From: Gonatopus flavifemur
Lineage: Eukaryota; Arthropoda; Insecta; Hymenoptera; Dryinidae
Assembly: GCA_018340375.1 (NCBI GenBank)
Contig: JAFFJZ010000003.1
Location: 4,774,001 to 4,838,000 of the forward strand
DNA length: 64,000 nt
Direction: 5' to 3'
Shown here: piece after piece, positions 51,723 to 64,000 of the stretch
Position numbering within the stretch: the stretch's first letter is position 1
Layout: each line of letters begins with the position of its first letter
Position numbers and translations under genes: made by a program
The notes under the pieces: model-generated
Databases searched by the model: none
The model's input: only the letters and a program-made list of their open reading frames with translations
What the model was told of the DNA's origin: nothing

Positions 51723-51813
51723 AGGTGCACAGTCCCGAAAGATTTTCAATAATTTTGAATAGAATTGTCACACGATTGGTAACGTCTGGGAATAATTCGG
51801 GACTGTGCGCCTC
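51723..51813. mobile_element. Small MITE-like inverted repeat
   Basis: The ends GGTGCACAGTCCCGAAAGA and TTCGGGACTGTGCGCCTCC are inverted copies enclosing about 50 bp. Boundaries are approximate and no target duplication is visible. Confidence 0.4.
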
Positions 51814-51978
51814 CAAGATTCCAAGAAAATTCAAAATTCGGGCGATGTACAGCAGTAGATAAAGGATTGAAGATTGATTCCTGAAAATTTCATCCTTCTT
51901 CATGAATTCAGTTCAGACTATTCTTGTCGAGAAAATGTTTACCCAGTCGGTAATTTTTTATGGCGGGTTGCATCAGCG

Positions 51979-52098
51979 GGGATCGCTGGTATCCCCTCAA
52001 GAGGATACCAGCGTTTGCCTTGGACCTCTTTTTCTATCGTATAGGTTTGTCTTTTTCTAACCAACGTGCTCGGATGGTAACCGCAGGTATCCTCACAA
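51979..52098. mobile_element. TTAA-type element with a second head-to-head terminus
   Basis: The body 52001..52094 has ends GAGGATACCAGCG and (right, reverse complement) GAGGATACCTGCGG, flanked by TCAA and ACAA, degenerate TTAA sites. Immediately upstream is another family terminus in the opposite orientation (CGCTGGTATCCCC), making a perfect-looking inverted pair around TCAA. The interior GTCTTTTTCTAACCAA block is shared with the copy at 58156..58379. Confidence 0.6.
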
Positions 52099-52399
52099 GA
52101 ACTTGTAAATCAGAACATAGTTTTCCACAACTCATCAAAAAATGGGACGAAATGGATTAAATTCGCGGACTGTACCGCCCATATCCACTCAAAGATATGT
52201 TTCATAAGATGCTTTCAAGATATGTACCGATGTTGCATAATGGATCTTCCGGAATTCTGCAACATATCTCCCAGAATATTCCAAAGTAAGTGATAAAAAA
52301 TCGTTACCCAAACGAAATGTCTTTTCCGATTATACAACTTCAAACATTCCCGCGGCAGAAAAATGCGATAAATCGAACGGATCGATACGACGATGATGA

Positions 52400-53100
52400 A
52401 AAATAAAATCCCGTGATTTGTAGCCGAGCGCAGCAGCAGCATAGTACATACAACATATATTTCACGATCGTCGTTATATCATGGATACTAGCACTATTAC
52501 CGCGGTTTAATAATTTTCTCTGCGCTAGCGCAGAATCTATGTTGCGGTAGCCGCGGAAACAATGACTGTCAACGCGGAAATCGGCAACCTTGTAAATCGT
52601 AGTAGTCGCCATATTCTACGCATGCACGTTGTTTGTGGGAGAGAGTAGTGGTGTGTGATTCTTCTAGTTGTGTGATTATCCAAAGTGCGGTTACTCGTTA
52701 CCACACATCAAGTGTGAAAAAAGGTAAAAAAAGTCAAGTATTACATGGAAAATCCAGGATTCATTCGTGTTGATTATTGTCTAATTACGAATCACGTGTA
52801 CGAGAGATATGACCTTACGATCATCAACGAAGTAAAGAAAGCAACGAATCGATCGTTTGTACCTCGACCTCGAAGGGTAGAATAACGTTGCAAGCGATTC
52901 TCGCCTCACCTCAGACCTGTGTGCATGTGTGTATGTGTTTTTTTTTCGTATGTCGTGAGAGGAAATACATGTACAACCTATACGTGTGTTATAATAAAAT
53001 ATAAAAAAAAGTTCATGGTAGCATTCGGCGTGGTGACGTCATCCTCGAGATGGCCCGTCGTATGCCAGTGAGTAGGCATCTCCGCGGCTCATCCTTTCAT
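52400..53100 (+). promoter_or_regulatory. Possible promoter and first exon of a gene extending beyond the window
   Basis: This stretch is noticeably richer in G+C and CpG than its surroundings. On the plus strand it contains an initiator-like context near 52665 and a donor-like AAAAAAG|GTAAAA at about 52722, suggesting a short non-coding first exon followed by a large intron. No coding sequence is found downstream to confirm it. It could instead serve LRIG on the other strand. Confidence 0.3.
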
Positions 53101-55054
53101 GTCCTTTTATAATCAAATTTATACTGAAATTTCATACCAGTGACATCATTCCAAATATGTCGTTAGCTTGTACTTCCCAATCCTAGTTTCATATATCGTT
53201 CCGCACAACGGAAACAAACTGTGAGTATAATTCAACAAACCGATTATTATATATTGTGTTAGGTTATATATGTACAAGTAAATTATACCCATATACACGT
53301 TTCCACTCGCGTGTAGTCGGTTAATTAATCAACAGACGGGTGAAAATCGCTGTGACATAAGTCCCTATCTCTAATAATTATTCAATCTTTCGAATTATCG
53401 TACATAGCCTTCGTTTTCCTCGATCAAATCGTCAGTATTTTATTTACACACGATGAACGTTTCGTTGTATAGGCGTGTCACAGGACACTCTTTACGCTAT
53501 TCCTCATCTATTATAACGGACGATTTTTTCTATGTTGCTCCTTCGCGTTATCTGTAAGCGCTCAAAATTATTATATATATGTATCTTTTTCTTTATATTA
53601 ATTTTTTTTCTTTTTTAGTTTCATAGCCAATGACGGATGTTGATAAACGAAAGAATATTCGCTTCGCGTTGTAACGGTCTCGTGTTCCCGACTTGTTATT
53701 AATTGTACATAATCCATCGAAATTCCAACGAGTGACGTGACCCAAAAAACGCTACGTTACGTGTTCTCTCTTTCTCTCTCACATTCCCCCTTTCTCCCTC
53801 GGTTATTCCTATTCTGCTGCTGAATATTTCAGTAAATGAATATCATTCTCCATACGTTCAATCCCACTGTGCGAGTATTTTTATTCCCCTGATATGTGGG
53901 TGTGTTGTACGTATTTTCATTTCAATATATCTGTCATATATTATAACCCTAAGGCAAATAGCAGGGTCATTTTATATGGAAGTATTTTAAATGTAGTAGA
54001 AATCAATTTTATGAACTATATTTAATACCTCCAGAGAATTGTGTGTTTATTTATAGTAGTCGAAGAGAAATAAAGCAAGTTTGTCTCCAATTAAAATACT
54101 TTGATTATTTCTTGTTTGAGTTGTACGTAGACTTTATCGATATACTTTTTCGTCTCTCTTCAATAATAATCCCTAAGATTATCACTCAATTCTGGTTTTT
54201 TTTCTATAGTGCATGACAGAGGGTTGAGTTTTTTCCCCCTTCGTTGGAATCATTTATCTCCGGGAGTTTATGAAATCTTTGAAAGTCCAGGTTCTAATCA
54301 ACATAAGAAGATTTACTCAGAATTCCATTCAAATTGCATAACAGAATCATGAATTCGTGGAAGTTTGTAAGTTTGCGCTTTGAATTTTTGGAAATAGGTG
54401 ATGGTCTGAACATCGATCATAAAATACATTCAGTGAACAATAATTGATAATACTTTCATTTCTTGATTTTTTACAAGCTAATTCTGATTATTTATATCGT
54501 CTCAAACATTGTTTCAGATGTGTTTTATGATTGTATACGATAAATACAGAGGCGATAATTGTGGTAGGATAAGGTGAATTCGTTATGAAAAGTTTAGCTG
54601 GTTTTTGCCTCGCATTATCCATCTGTGTTCTTGCGGCACTCTTTTTTTACGTTAGAAAGTATTGGAACATCAATTATTTTTGTCGCTGTACACAGAAAAT
54701 TATACTTTTCAATGTCATAATTCTCACACTTGTGTCACAAGGTACTTTGATTGGGAATATTTTTCAACAACGGGTCATGTCAGAATTCTTAATGAGCGAA
54801 ATATTAGATCCCTTTTGTTAACGTTGGTCCACATGAAAGTATAACTAATAGTCACAAGCTGGTAGCCGATTGAAATGACCACAGATAGAAACCTTTTAAC
54901 GAGTAATCAAACAGGTGAAATAGCTATAAGCCTTTTCTAGCGTTCTTAGTTCTTTGCTGTGATTTTTGGTTCTAATTATCCAACGAAAAGGTTCAAAGTC
55001 ATTTCTTTCCCAACAATTTTCATGATTAAAATTCAAATAATTGAACGAATTATA

Positions 55055-55181
55055 CACGGAAAGAACGAGATTATTAAAAAAAGAGCATAGTTGAAGAGTA
55101 TCAGTATTTTTTTGATAAACTTACTCTTTTCCTAAATTGACAATTATTTTTCTAAACTTCAATAACCTCGGTCTTTCTGTG
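55055..55181. mobile_element. MITE with CACGGAAAGA termini
   Basis: The ends are CACGGAAAGAACGAGATTAT and (right, reverse complement) CACAGAAAGACCGAGGTTAT, enclosing 127 bp in total with a further internal inverted block. No coding capacity and no unambiguous target duplication. Confidence 0.6.
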
Positions 55182-56898
55182 AATTCAATGTAAATCATAT
55201 TCTTTATGATTTCTCTCATCATTTGATGGAACAAATTATCAGAAAAATACAGAAAAAAACCTGCTTCTCAGTTGAATAATTGGAACAACATACACATTAA
55301 GTTAATTCCAATTTTCTTAATGCAATAAAACGTTTCATATTGTATTGTATGACAAGAATAATCGTTTAAACTCACAAAATCAAACAACATTTCAAAGCTC
55401 ATCGAACAATTACAAGAGTCTGTACTTTACATACTCCAAGTACCTTTTTTGAAACGATTTTTAAACACGCAATATATAAATCAAACCCCTTGAACCCACC
55501 AACGTATCGTGACATATCATTTTTTAATTAGATTTGATCAAGAACAATAATTATATTCGAGGTCAATCGGTGTTGCATCTAAAAACGAAAGACTCGAAAC
55601 GTCGGAATGAAATATACAGATGTCAATTTCCATTACTCTCACGTTAATGTACTGGAAAATGATGTTTTTCAAATGAACTTTTATTTTCTTACATAAATAT
55701 TTATTGTTGAAGATTGATGATTCAATTACGTGTTTGATCAATGAAGCAATGTCTCACTCTTAACGATTTGGCTCTACGTTTGAGTATGCGCTCATTACGT
55801 GACCAGCTATGCAGAATGTACCGTGTGATTGTACCATACTTTATTTTTCCCTTCTTTTTTTTCTTTTTGATACCGCGATAGACCTACTTTGATTAGCGGC
55901 CGCTGACTCTGTTCTGTTACGTTGGCTTTGAATTCTCATTCACGCGTTCCAATGCATAACAAATGTTTGTCTTGTTTTCCATATGTTCCATTCAATTCTA
56001 TAATTTATGTTCTTTGTTCTTAGTTTGAGATTTTTACGCAAATAGAGGTGGTGGTCTCTGACATTGATCGAATGGAACGCATTGTCAAAGTCAGAAACTA
56101 TTGTTTTAATTTGAAAAGTTTGAAAGATATCTTGACTCTTCTTATGAATTTTTTTCATTGACGAAGATGAAATTTTGCTTTTGAATAGGAAATGTTTTCA
56201 TTCGACCCTCGTCAACCCTTTCTCCAATTCCGTGTTGTCTCGAAAGAATATTCTTCCTTATCACCGTTTACGAAATTCTCATTAAATTCTGTGAGCGAAA
56301 CAAAAAAGGTCAAACGAGTCTCACCCTCATTTTTATTATGTATATAATTTGCATAAATTGGTACAATTTCATCCTTCCGAATGTGATACCAATCGACGAA
56401 TGTTCATTTGAAAGCATTTTTCCCCTAAAAAGAATAACGAGAGCAACTTGAAATTAAGATAATTACAACATCAACATTGTCCAACAGGCGGAAAGTATAA
56501 TATTTGAGATAGGTAACAAATAAATTCACCCTTTTAAACGTTTACCTTGAATGAAATTCATTCATCGAATATAAGAGAGAATTTGACAATGGGGAAACTT
56601 TTGTGTTGACATTTATCTCATTATACTCGATAGTTGGTCTTTTTATGGCATCCACCGGGTCATGATAAACGGCATTGAATTTCGGAGAACTCGCTTTCCT
56701 GGATGAGTGAATTTTTCTTGTTGATTAAATCAATTTTTTGCTGACCTTGACGGTGAATTATTCGTCATCTCGACAAGAAAATGTATCATACGTGCAACAA
56801 CTGCAGCATGCTGGTATTTTGCTTGATATACCCTGTGACGGAGTTATTTGTGTTCATTCACACATTAAAACTGTGTCAAATAATCCTATTGCGTAATC

Positions 56899-56915
56899 AT
56901 TAAAAAGATACCAGC
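56899..56915 (+). mobile_element. Solo terminus of the TTAA family
   Basis: TTAA followed by AAAGATACCAGCG matches the left end of the TTAA-flanked elements elsewhere in the window. I find no partner end within several hundred bases, so this is a decayed or truncated copy. Confidence 0.35.
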
Positions 56916-58151
56916 GTGTACTCCATCTCTTTTCAACAAAGCATGTTCATCTGCGATAATCGATACACGAGGCGATGCGGAACAACGACCGTTTGAATTC
57001 TGTCACGAAATTGTAAGATAAATCCATTCAAAATTTATGATCTAGTTAGCAAAATATTGATTTATTCCAAGTATTCATATATGTTGAAAATCAAAGAATC
57101 TTTCAAAGATTGGACAAACTGATTGGAAAATTGTACATCAACTGTAACTCTCTTACGTGAAATCGATCAGAACTATCAAGATTGAATAATATGATTTTTA
57201 ACGGAAAATGCTGTCTTTGTACTTTTGGCCAAGCGCCGAGAGGTTGAATTTATTGTAAGTTTTGATATAAAAATAGACGAAGAAAAAAGTTTTCGTTGAA
57301 TACCAGATTGTCGAATCATGTATATCAAAGCGATATTTTCGATAATGAATATGGATTTGGAACTATGTTTCATCGAGTTGAATAATCTTTGTTATAAAAA
57401 TATATTCCCAGATTGAAATTGTTGAGTCTTTGAGGATTTTTTTAGAATCTTCGATAGGGTTCCAAGAGCTTTGAGGAATATTTCTGAAGAGTCCCTGTAT
57501 AATTTTCGGATGTTTAGAAGCTTTCGTTACAGTAGAAGTTAAGTCTTTATGCAACTATCGTCATCTCTGATCTATGTGCGGTCAGGTTTGAAGTATAGCC
57601 AGTAAGCTAAGATGTTGAAGTCTTGGTATAGGGCTATGCTCGAAGAAGCAGGACATTTGAGACGTATTCGTTTGTAGGAATCGACATCCTGATATTCGAA
57701 GCTTTTTAGTCGAAAAATAGCCCGATTCACGGTTCCAAGTTGTAATTAGATTACTTCTCCTGGTATAATCCCTATGATTTATGAGAGATAACATCTTTTC
57801 CGAGTAGACATTTTGTCGATATTATGAATATTTTGAGACAAAAAATGTATAAAAAACCTGTGAGGGGTTATTAGCGTTGAGGAATTACTGATATACTTTT
57901 GAAAGATTTGTACCGGAATTTCGACGGACTTTTGAATATTATGTGTGACACGACAGTTCATTGAGGAGTGTGAAATAGGCGGAACTTCTGAAGATACCAT
58001 GTGATCTGTGAATACATGAAAACATGACATTAGGTTCCTATGAGCTATCGGCCAATGTTCATAACTTCTTACAGAAAACTTTTATCACGGATTTGAGCAT
58101 CTGAAACGTTTAGAGTAGCTCTGTTTGATCGTTCCCCAGTGTCAACCAAGC

Positions 58152-58383
58152 TCAAGGGAATACCAGCGGCCCCTGACGATGCAACCCGAGCCCAATCTTT
58201 TCTGACAGATTATTTGAAAATAAAGCAGTAAAAAGAAAATATCGCTCTGTACAGACCACCTTTATCGATCGAAGAAGGTCTGTACAGAGCGATATTTCGA
58301 TTTCATTCTATTGTTTTCGAGTAATTTGTCAGAATAATTTTGGTTGTGTCTTTTTCTAACCAATGGTTCTGGTATCGCCTTAA
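58152..58383. mobile_element. TTAA-family element with a perfect internal hairpin
   Basis: The body 58156..58379 is flanked by TCAA on the left and TTAA on the right. Its ends are GGGAATACCAGC and (right, reverse complement) GGCGATACCAGA. Inside is a perfect 19-bp inverted repeat, ATATCGCTCTGTACAGACC and its complement, separated by about 20 bp. The GTCTTTTTCTAACCAA block near the right end is shared with the element at 52001..52094. Confidence 0.65.
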
Positions 58384-60515
58384 GCAAGGTTTAATCCAAA
58401 GTTAGAACAAAGTAACGGCTGACAGCTTGCACTTCATCTTATGAGGGATATGCAAGGTCTGGCAGGATCTTGTAATATTCTAGACATTGACATTTTTCTG
58501 TGTGCATATTTCCCATTTTTTAACGAAATAATATTCTTACAGGGTGAATTATCGATATGTCGAACTGCTTATTTATTTTCATCAACTACGTAAAGTAAAT
58601 AATCATAAATTTCCATTCCAAGTGAAATACACTGTGGAAAGAAATTCCACAATCCTTCATTATACGATTGATTATTTATCCATCTTTTCTCCGTTTACTC
58701 ACGCAACCTGGTTTTTGATACGGATAGAAAGGTACGAATGCAACCACTTATGTCACAAAGAATTACATACCAAGCATGTAAAATATTATCCTTTGAATAT
58801 TGATGTGACAAAGAAACATTTCAATCCTTACACGTTGTTGCTCGGCGAAGTATAAAATAATAAATATGGGTTCGATTTGTTTCGACAAACAGATGAAAAG
58901 ATAAATACACGCTCCGTGCAAGCGACATACATTCCTGAACTACTTTTTAAATACATGTAAATAGATTATATAAAGTGCATTCTATAAATTTACACGATCT
59001 CAAAATAGCGTAGCAGCGATGGAATGAAATTTGATATCTCTCTATTGTATACTTGTTTAGTAAAAAAGTGATTTCAAGGAATATATATATAATTAGCGAA
59101 TGTATCTCTTTCGAATTTCTTGAAAATTTTTCCCAAAATCTTCAAGTCGGATTAAGAGTTAATCTGAGTTTCTAGAAGTTAGTGAATTTGGATTATACTT
59201 GGATGTATTTTTAATATAATCAAGTAGCTGGTCTCGATCCCGGTGTGGAGGTTCCCTCGAGTTGGTTTTCATTCGTATTACTTGATCTTTTCCATTGATT
59301 GAGTATGGTGAAAAAAGTTTGTATTTTCACGCTTTGAAATATGGTTCGTTTGCAATCTTTGAAAATATTTTCGTAGCAATGAATTTCTGCTGAAATTGGA
59401 ACGCCAAAAACTTCCCTCGAATCAAGTCAAGTTTAACATCCCGTGGTGTTACTTTGATATTATATGTCTTGATTTTTATACAATTCTTGGAGCAAAGTTT
59501 TTTTTTGGTGTGGCAGATTTTATGTAAAGACAGTTGGCCTCTTTCCCAACCGCACTGCAGTTTAGTTTACTATATTTTCACTGTGCGCTTTTCTCTCTTT
59601 CTTTTTACTTTCCTTGGAATGAATTCGAACGAAAAGGAATTTGAATAATTCAATAGAATTTTTATGTGCACATTGGTTCAGGCGTTCGTCAGGGTACTCT
59701 GTTTTGTCTGTAAATAATCCATAGAATATAGTTGAAGAATTTATTTTACAATAGTATGATTTTGTTTAAGCAGTGTACTTTAGCACTGCAAATTTGAAAT
59801 TTATGTTTATTGCTTAGTTGTTGTTCAAAAAGCACGTAGCAAAATTTCGCTCATTTCTACAAAGACTCGATGAGACAATGGCCCTTAATTACCATTAAAT
59901 ATGTTTGTTTATCGTCGTTGTAAATGATTATGGCGTGTATGGTGAATACTACCTACTATTCCCAACAGCAATGAATATGGCAAATATTCTTCCAACCTAA
60001 TAAAAAATAATTCTCAATCAAATTGATGAATCATATCAACATAGATCTTGCGATCCACTGACATTTATGAAAATCAAGTTCAGTTTTCACAATGAACGTT
60101 TTTTCAGGAAATGTCAACGAATTTAGAAAGTTGTATCAGCTTTCCTGTTTTGCAAGGAGATAAATGTTCACAGGATGTAGAGAGATGGTAATAGATGCAA
60201 AGAACATGTAGATAGTTCGTGAGCGAAAGATAAGCAGTTTCTTTCCTCTTTGACTTTATGAAAAAATGCATTAAGGTTAATGGTTTCAACGATCAATCAA
60301 GTTGTAGTGTTGTTACTGTAAGTACTGTACTATGTTGCAATTCTTATCCAATCATGTATTGAAAATCGTATATGAAATTGCATTGAAGTACACAATACTG
60401 GAAAGTACTCTGGATGTTTTGAAAATTTGATCATGTTATTCGAATCTCTTGGTTATGGTAAACGAAATTCAACACCTAATGGGATCTCTTTAGTGAAACA
60501 AGGCCTGGAATGGTA

Positions 60516-60740
60516 CACTCAGAAAACAAATATCTTGAAAAATACCATAATTTATGAACGAACCTCTGAAAGTCCCATAATTTCTTGGACTTTTATAAAG
60601 AAGTATGGTACCTTCCTCATAAAAGTATCAGCCATTATGGCACTTTTAGAAGTATCTTCACGTAAATATTTGGACTCGAGTTAGACCAACGCCAAAAATC
60701 CATAAATTATGGTATTTTTCAACATACCTTTTTCTCCGTG
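60516..60740. mobile_element. MITE with CACNNAGAAAA termini
   Basis: The left CACTCAGAAAAC ... TTGAAAAATACCATAATTTA is mirrored by the right end (reverse complement CACGGAGAAAAA ... TTGAAAAATACCATAATTTA). About 225 bp, non-coding. Similar CAC.GAG.AAAA ends occur at 1271..1507. Confidence 0.6.
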
Positions 60741-62567
60741 TAGAATACAGTGAAAACACTCCTTGCAGATAACTTTTGTCACGTGAAGCTAAAACCTAAA
60801 AACGGATTGATGTAATTTTTCATAGAATTGTTTTATCGAGTATTTAAGTATCTTAATCGCATACTTGAAAGTCACCCAATCAATTCCTGATATGAAAAAT
60901 ATTTGAATCAAGTGCATCCAAAAGTTATATTAACTAATACACCGCTAGTTTCAGCTTCATTCTGCCAATATTAAGATGTTCTTCGAAAAATTTTCTAACT
61001 ATATTATAATTCAGCATATGAACAATTCTTTGATACATTTATAAAATTCCTTTTCACTCTAGGCCCGGAAGTTTTTGTATCGTTTTCTACAGGACTTGAG
61101 TTGAATTTTGTAAAGACTTTTATGAGATTTTTCGTATGATTTTGTAGAAGGCCTTGCATAAATTCGGCGATTATTAAAAATTCTCCATAGCTTTTTATAT
61201 TATTTGTTTTATTTAAAATACAATGTGTCAAGTGTTGAAAGGAGAAACATTCTGAGGAAATCTTGCGATTGATACTGCAAATACCATATCAGATGACTCC
61301 AAAAACTTTTGTGGAAGTTCTGCAAAAAAATTTGAGAATCGTACAATCCTAAAAAAGGTCTACATATTTTCCCCAAATTTGACGAGTTGTTTTATATTCT
61401 CATACCCTTTTAAAGTAGCAACTTTTCTCTACAAAAGGCAGGTGTAAAGTTTCTTCAGTTATCAGAGTACAAGTTTTTCGTCATCATTCGGTAAACTCTT
61501 CCCTTATTTTTTGTGGCATTCAACGTTTGTGAACAGAAAAAGTTGATGAAAAATCCTATCTCTGATGAAAAACACAACATTTTCTTACAATCAAGGGATA
61601 AAATCACATCGAAGAGGAAAAGAACTTCTTAAAACTGATTCACCTTTATTATGTCCATGAATATTGATGTGATTGTTTTTTTTTCCATAATTAAAAAAGT
61701 ATCTACTATTACGAATTTTATCTTCTTCTGTCGCAAATCCAATAATCCGGAAGAATCTTGATCATGAAATTTCAAGGAAATTAACCTTTTTTTCTTGCCA
61801 AGAGTAAGATGACGAAATTTTGTCTGCCTAAAAGACGTTTTACACGATTGTGATTTTTTATCACTTTCATAAATTGTATATATTGAGAAAAATATGACTG
61901 AATATATTATATTTTGAGAAGTAAAACGAATATGAATTGATAAAAAAAGCATTCATATTCACAAAGTTCATTGCTTGTATTAGCTCGAGGTAGTCATCAT
62001 CGTAACTGTGAATTTACGAATCATTATCAATGTTTATTGATTTTGTTTGTATTTTGAATAACTGTTTAGATAGTACTCGTTATTAGCTGTTTATTCTCAA
62101 TTTAGTTCCGTATTGACGAATCGACGGGTCGAAACCATCTTTGTCACATGTGCTTTTTATAAATTATATTCGTCATAACGCATTCACTTTTTCCCATACC
62201 TTTTAGTATCGGAATTAACTTTATTCCAAATTTGATAACTTCATTTAAGCTCGATCTGTGCTGTGTGACAAGTTTGAGCTAATCGAAATACGGTAAACTT
62301 CTTTGAAACATCGTGTCCTTGAGTGAATTATTGTATTATAATTGCTAAGCAAAGTCTAGACGAAGTGCTAGAAAAATTTCTTCAATACATTCATACAAAA
62401 AGAATATTTTGTTTCTGAAATGTTGATAGAACTTTCGAAAAGGAGTTTGAATATTTTTCCATAACGTATCATTTCAGTTACACGTAATTGCTGAGGAAAT
62501 ATATTTCGATCATATTCGAGATGTTTTGATAATCCGATACGTAAAAATTGGCCTCATTCCAGAAGTT

Positions 62568-62577
62568 GTTATCCCCT
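62568..62577 (-). mobile_element. Possible solo TTAA-family terminus
   Basis: ATCCCC directly followed by TTAA matches the outer end of the TTAA family in reverse orientation. Too short to be sure, and no partner end is seen. Confidence 0.25.
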
Positions 62578-63183
62578 TAAGACGATCCGTCTTTTGCTCC
62601 TTTTTTTGCGATAATGATGATGGATAGTGGTAATTATGTGAGCGGAAAAGGTAAACAATAGGAAGAAATGTACATTTATTTAGTCTTAGAGGAAGAGGGT
62701 GAATTACTTTTCCTTCAACCTGGTATGTGAAATTTTATTTTTATTAGAAGACAACATCCATTCGTCCCGATGATTAGAAAAATTTTATTTGAAATTTATC
62801 TTCATTTATCGTGTTTTTGGATCAATTTAGAATGAAGTTTAAATGAAAAACTCTATTTTTAATTACGATTTTGAACAAGACATTCGAGATTTCATGAAAT
62901 CAGGCGCACCTCTGAAGAAGTTGAATAAGATTGGATGTAGATGATTCAGTGCTTAATCACTCTTAGTGAGAATCTGTACAAAAATTTCTTGAAATTTCAA
63001 ATTTTTAAGAATTGAGTAATATGTAATTGAATCAGTCAACACTTGTTAGAATCTGAGCAGGATATAAAACTGAATTTTTGTAACATTTAACTGAACTTGA
63101 TTTGAATATTTTCAATATCAGAAATTGATGGAAGAATTTTTAAATATGTATTTTGGCTACTCAAATATTTCATGGAATAATCC

Positions 63184-63292
63184 TACACTGTACAAAAGAA
63201 GCGATGTTAGAATTAACACCGTGGGAACTCTATAGGAGTCTAGCACGAAATTCGGTGTTCCCATGTGTTCGGTAGTTGTTTTTGACAGTGTA
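63184..63292. mobile_element. TA-flanked mariner-like MITE
   Basis: The element 63186..63290 begins CACTGTACAAAAGAAG and ends TTGTTTTTGACAGTG, flanked by TA on both sides. A second inverted block (ACACCGTGGGAAC against GTTCCCATGTGT) lies inside. CACTG/CAGTG-type termini and a TA duplication fit the Tc1/mariner group. Confidence 0.55.
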
Positions 63293-64000
63293 TCGGAGTT
63301 ACATCAATTACTTAGATCGTTTTATCCACCCGAAAGGCCTTAAAAATCATAAAAATGTTCTTTTATTCAGCGCTGGTTTAATGCGCACGTTACGTTGGTG
63401 TGCCATTAATCATTTTCCAATAAAGCTATCCAAGAAATTCAATTCAAGCCCCGTCGCTATTATCTCTTCCAAGACGTCTATGGAATATTTCCTGATCGCA
63501 ATATAATTCCTTCTCCGTATCGATTATCTATATTTTAGAAATCTTATATTGAATTTTTTTTGGTATTAATCAAAAAGAGGAAAAACCAGCTCGATTAATT
63601 TACGTTTATCGTGCAACTTGTTGATAGATCGACTTAGAGTCAAGGTTGCGTTCATAAACAGTTATTTGTGGATTCACATTCTACCTTCTGTAGAGAATTT
63701 CAGTGTACATTACAATAGTCTTACACGAATAAGAACGCGAATGCATTAATTCGCAGTCATTGAAATGATCTAATAATAATTTTCCGTTTCTCGATACGAA
63801 GATTTTCTGAATGTCGAAATGTATACATTAATCGATACATGAAAAATTATTGAGAATTCGAGTGCCGCGGCCGCGGAATTCGTCACAATGAACTTTCAAT
63901 TGGATTAGAAAAGTAATTAGAGTAGTGTTTTTCCCTCTCTAAGTGAAATCGTTCGTTCCTCGCGATAGTGCTTTCCAAAGGTATCCCAGCGTTTAATTTG

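Larger units (their letters stand above)
53101..64000. other. Gene-poor AT-rich region with scattered MITEs
   Basis: Over 10 kb without a supported coding exon. ORFs of 60-107 codons occur on both strands but show no domain, no signal of conservation and no chain of compatible splice sites. Recognisable content is transposon debris: 55055..55181, 56899..56915, 58152..58383, 60516..60740, 62568..62577 and 63184..63292. It may be the long first intron of a gene whose promoter lies near 52.6 kb. Confidence 0.5.

Noticed and set aside
54585..54821. 78-codon ORF beginning with a hydrophobic segment (SLAGFCLALSICVLAALFF)
   Set aside because: No recognised family, no promoter or splice context. AT-rich DNA readily yields hydrophobic frames. 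Could be revisited with RNA-seq.
58544..58855. 103-codon plus-strand ORF
   Set aside because: No recognisable domain, no splice partners and AT-driven composition.
59221..59260. GATCCCGG-containing stretch resembling a tRNA B box
   Set aside because: No matching A box or cloverleaf arms could be assembled around it.
1..64000. CRISPR arrays, rRNA genes, autonomous transposase or reverse transcriptase genes
   Set aside because: Looked for and not found. All mobile elements seen are short and non-coding.

Overview
The window looks like nuclear DNA of an insect. It is AT-rich, its genes are spliced with GT..AG introns, and the recognisable proteins are animal or insect families (a Spätzle ligand, barrier-to-autointegration factor, LRPPRC/Bsf, TAF1B, and an LRIG/Lambik receptor). 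A hymenopteran is my best guess from general feel, but nothing in the sequence proves the order. There are no bacterial operons, no CRISPR array, and I saw no tRNA or rRNA gene.

Layout. 1-5.9 kb is AT-rich intergenic DNA with a few MITE-like inverted repeats. 6.9-14.3 kb (+) holds a spliced Spätzle-family cystine-knot ligand gene, with a TATA-containing promoter candidate about 1 kb upstream. 16.5-22.7 kb (+) holds a gene for a very large, secreted, acidic, low-complexity protein. It has one 5.5 kb exon plus a short conserved-looking last exon; the obvious single long ORF actually runs into the intron. 25.1-25.5 kb (+) is BAF in two coding exons. 26.7-33.6 kb (-) is a 17-exon LRPPRC/Bsf-type mitochondrial PPR protein. 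It is divergently paired across about 510 bp with TAF1B (34.1-39.2 kb, +, nine exons), the RNA polymerase I initiation factor. 42.4-49.4 kb (-) is a 13-exon LRIG receptor with 15 leucine-rich repeats, three Ig domains and one membrane segment. Every coding model assembled here keeps frame across all its junctions, which is the strongest support available without a search.

49.4-64 kb has no gene I can support. It is rich in small non-autonomous DNA transposons. The clearest structure is a nest at 50.4-51.5 kb: an old element with long inverted arms interrupted by three other inverted-repeat elements, one with a perfect 8-bp target duplication (hAT-like) and one with a near-perfect 8-bp duplication. 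Elsewhere there is a foldback element with a perfect 9-bp duplication (24 kb), a dispersed TTAA-flanked (piggyBac-like) family, and a TA-flanked mariner-like element. A locally GC-richer stretch at about 52.4-53.1 kb may be the promoter and first exon of a gene that continues beyond the window.

Functionally the genes are unrelated to one another. They cover extracellular signalling (Spätzle, LRIG, the large secreted protein), nuclear envelope and chromatin (BAF), and organelle or ribosome biogenesis (LRPPRC, TAF1B). The last two share an intergenic promoter and could be co-regulated.
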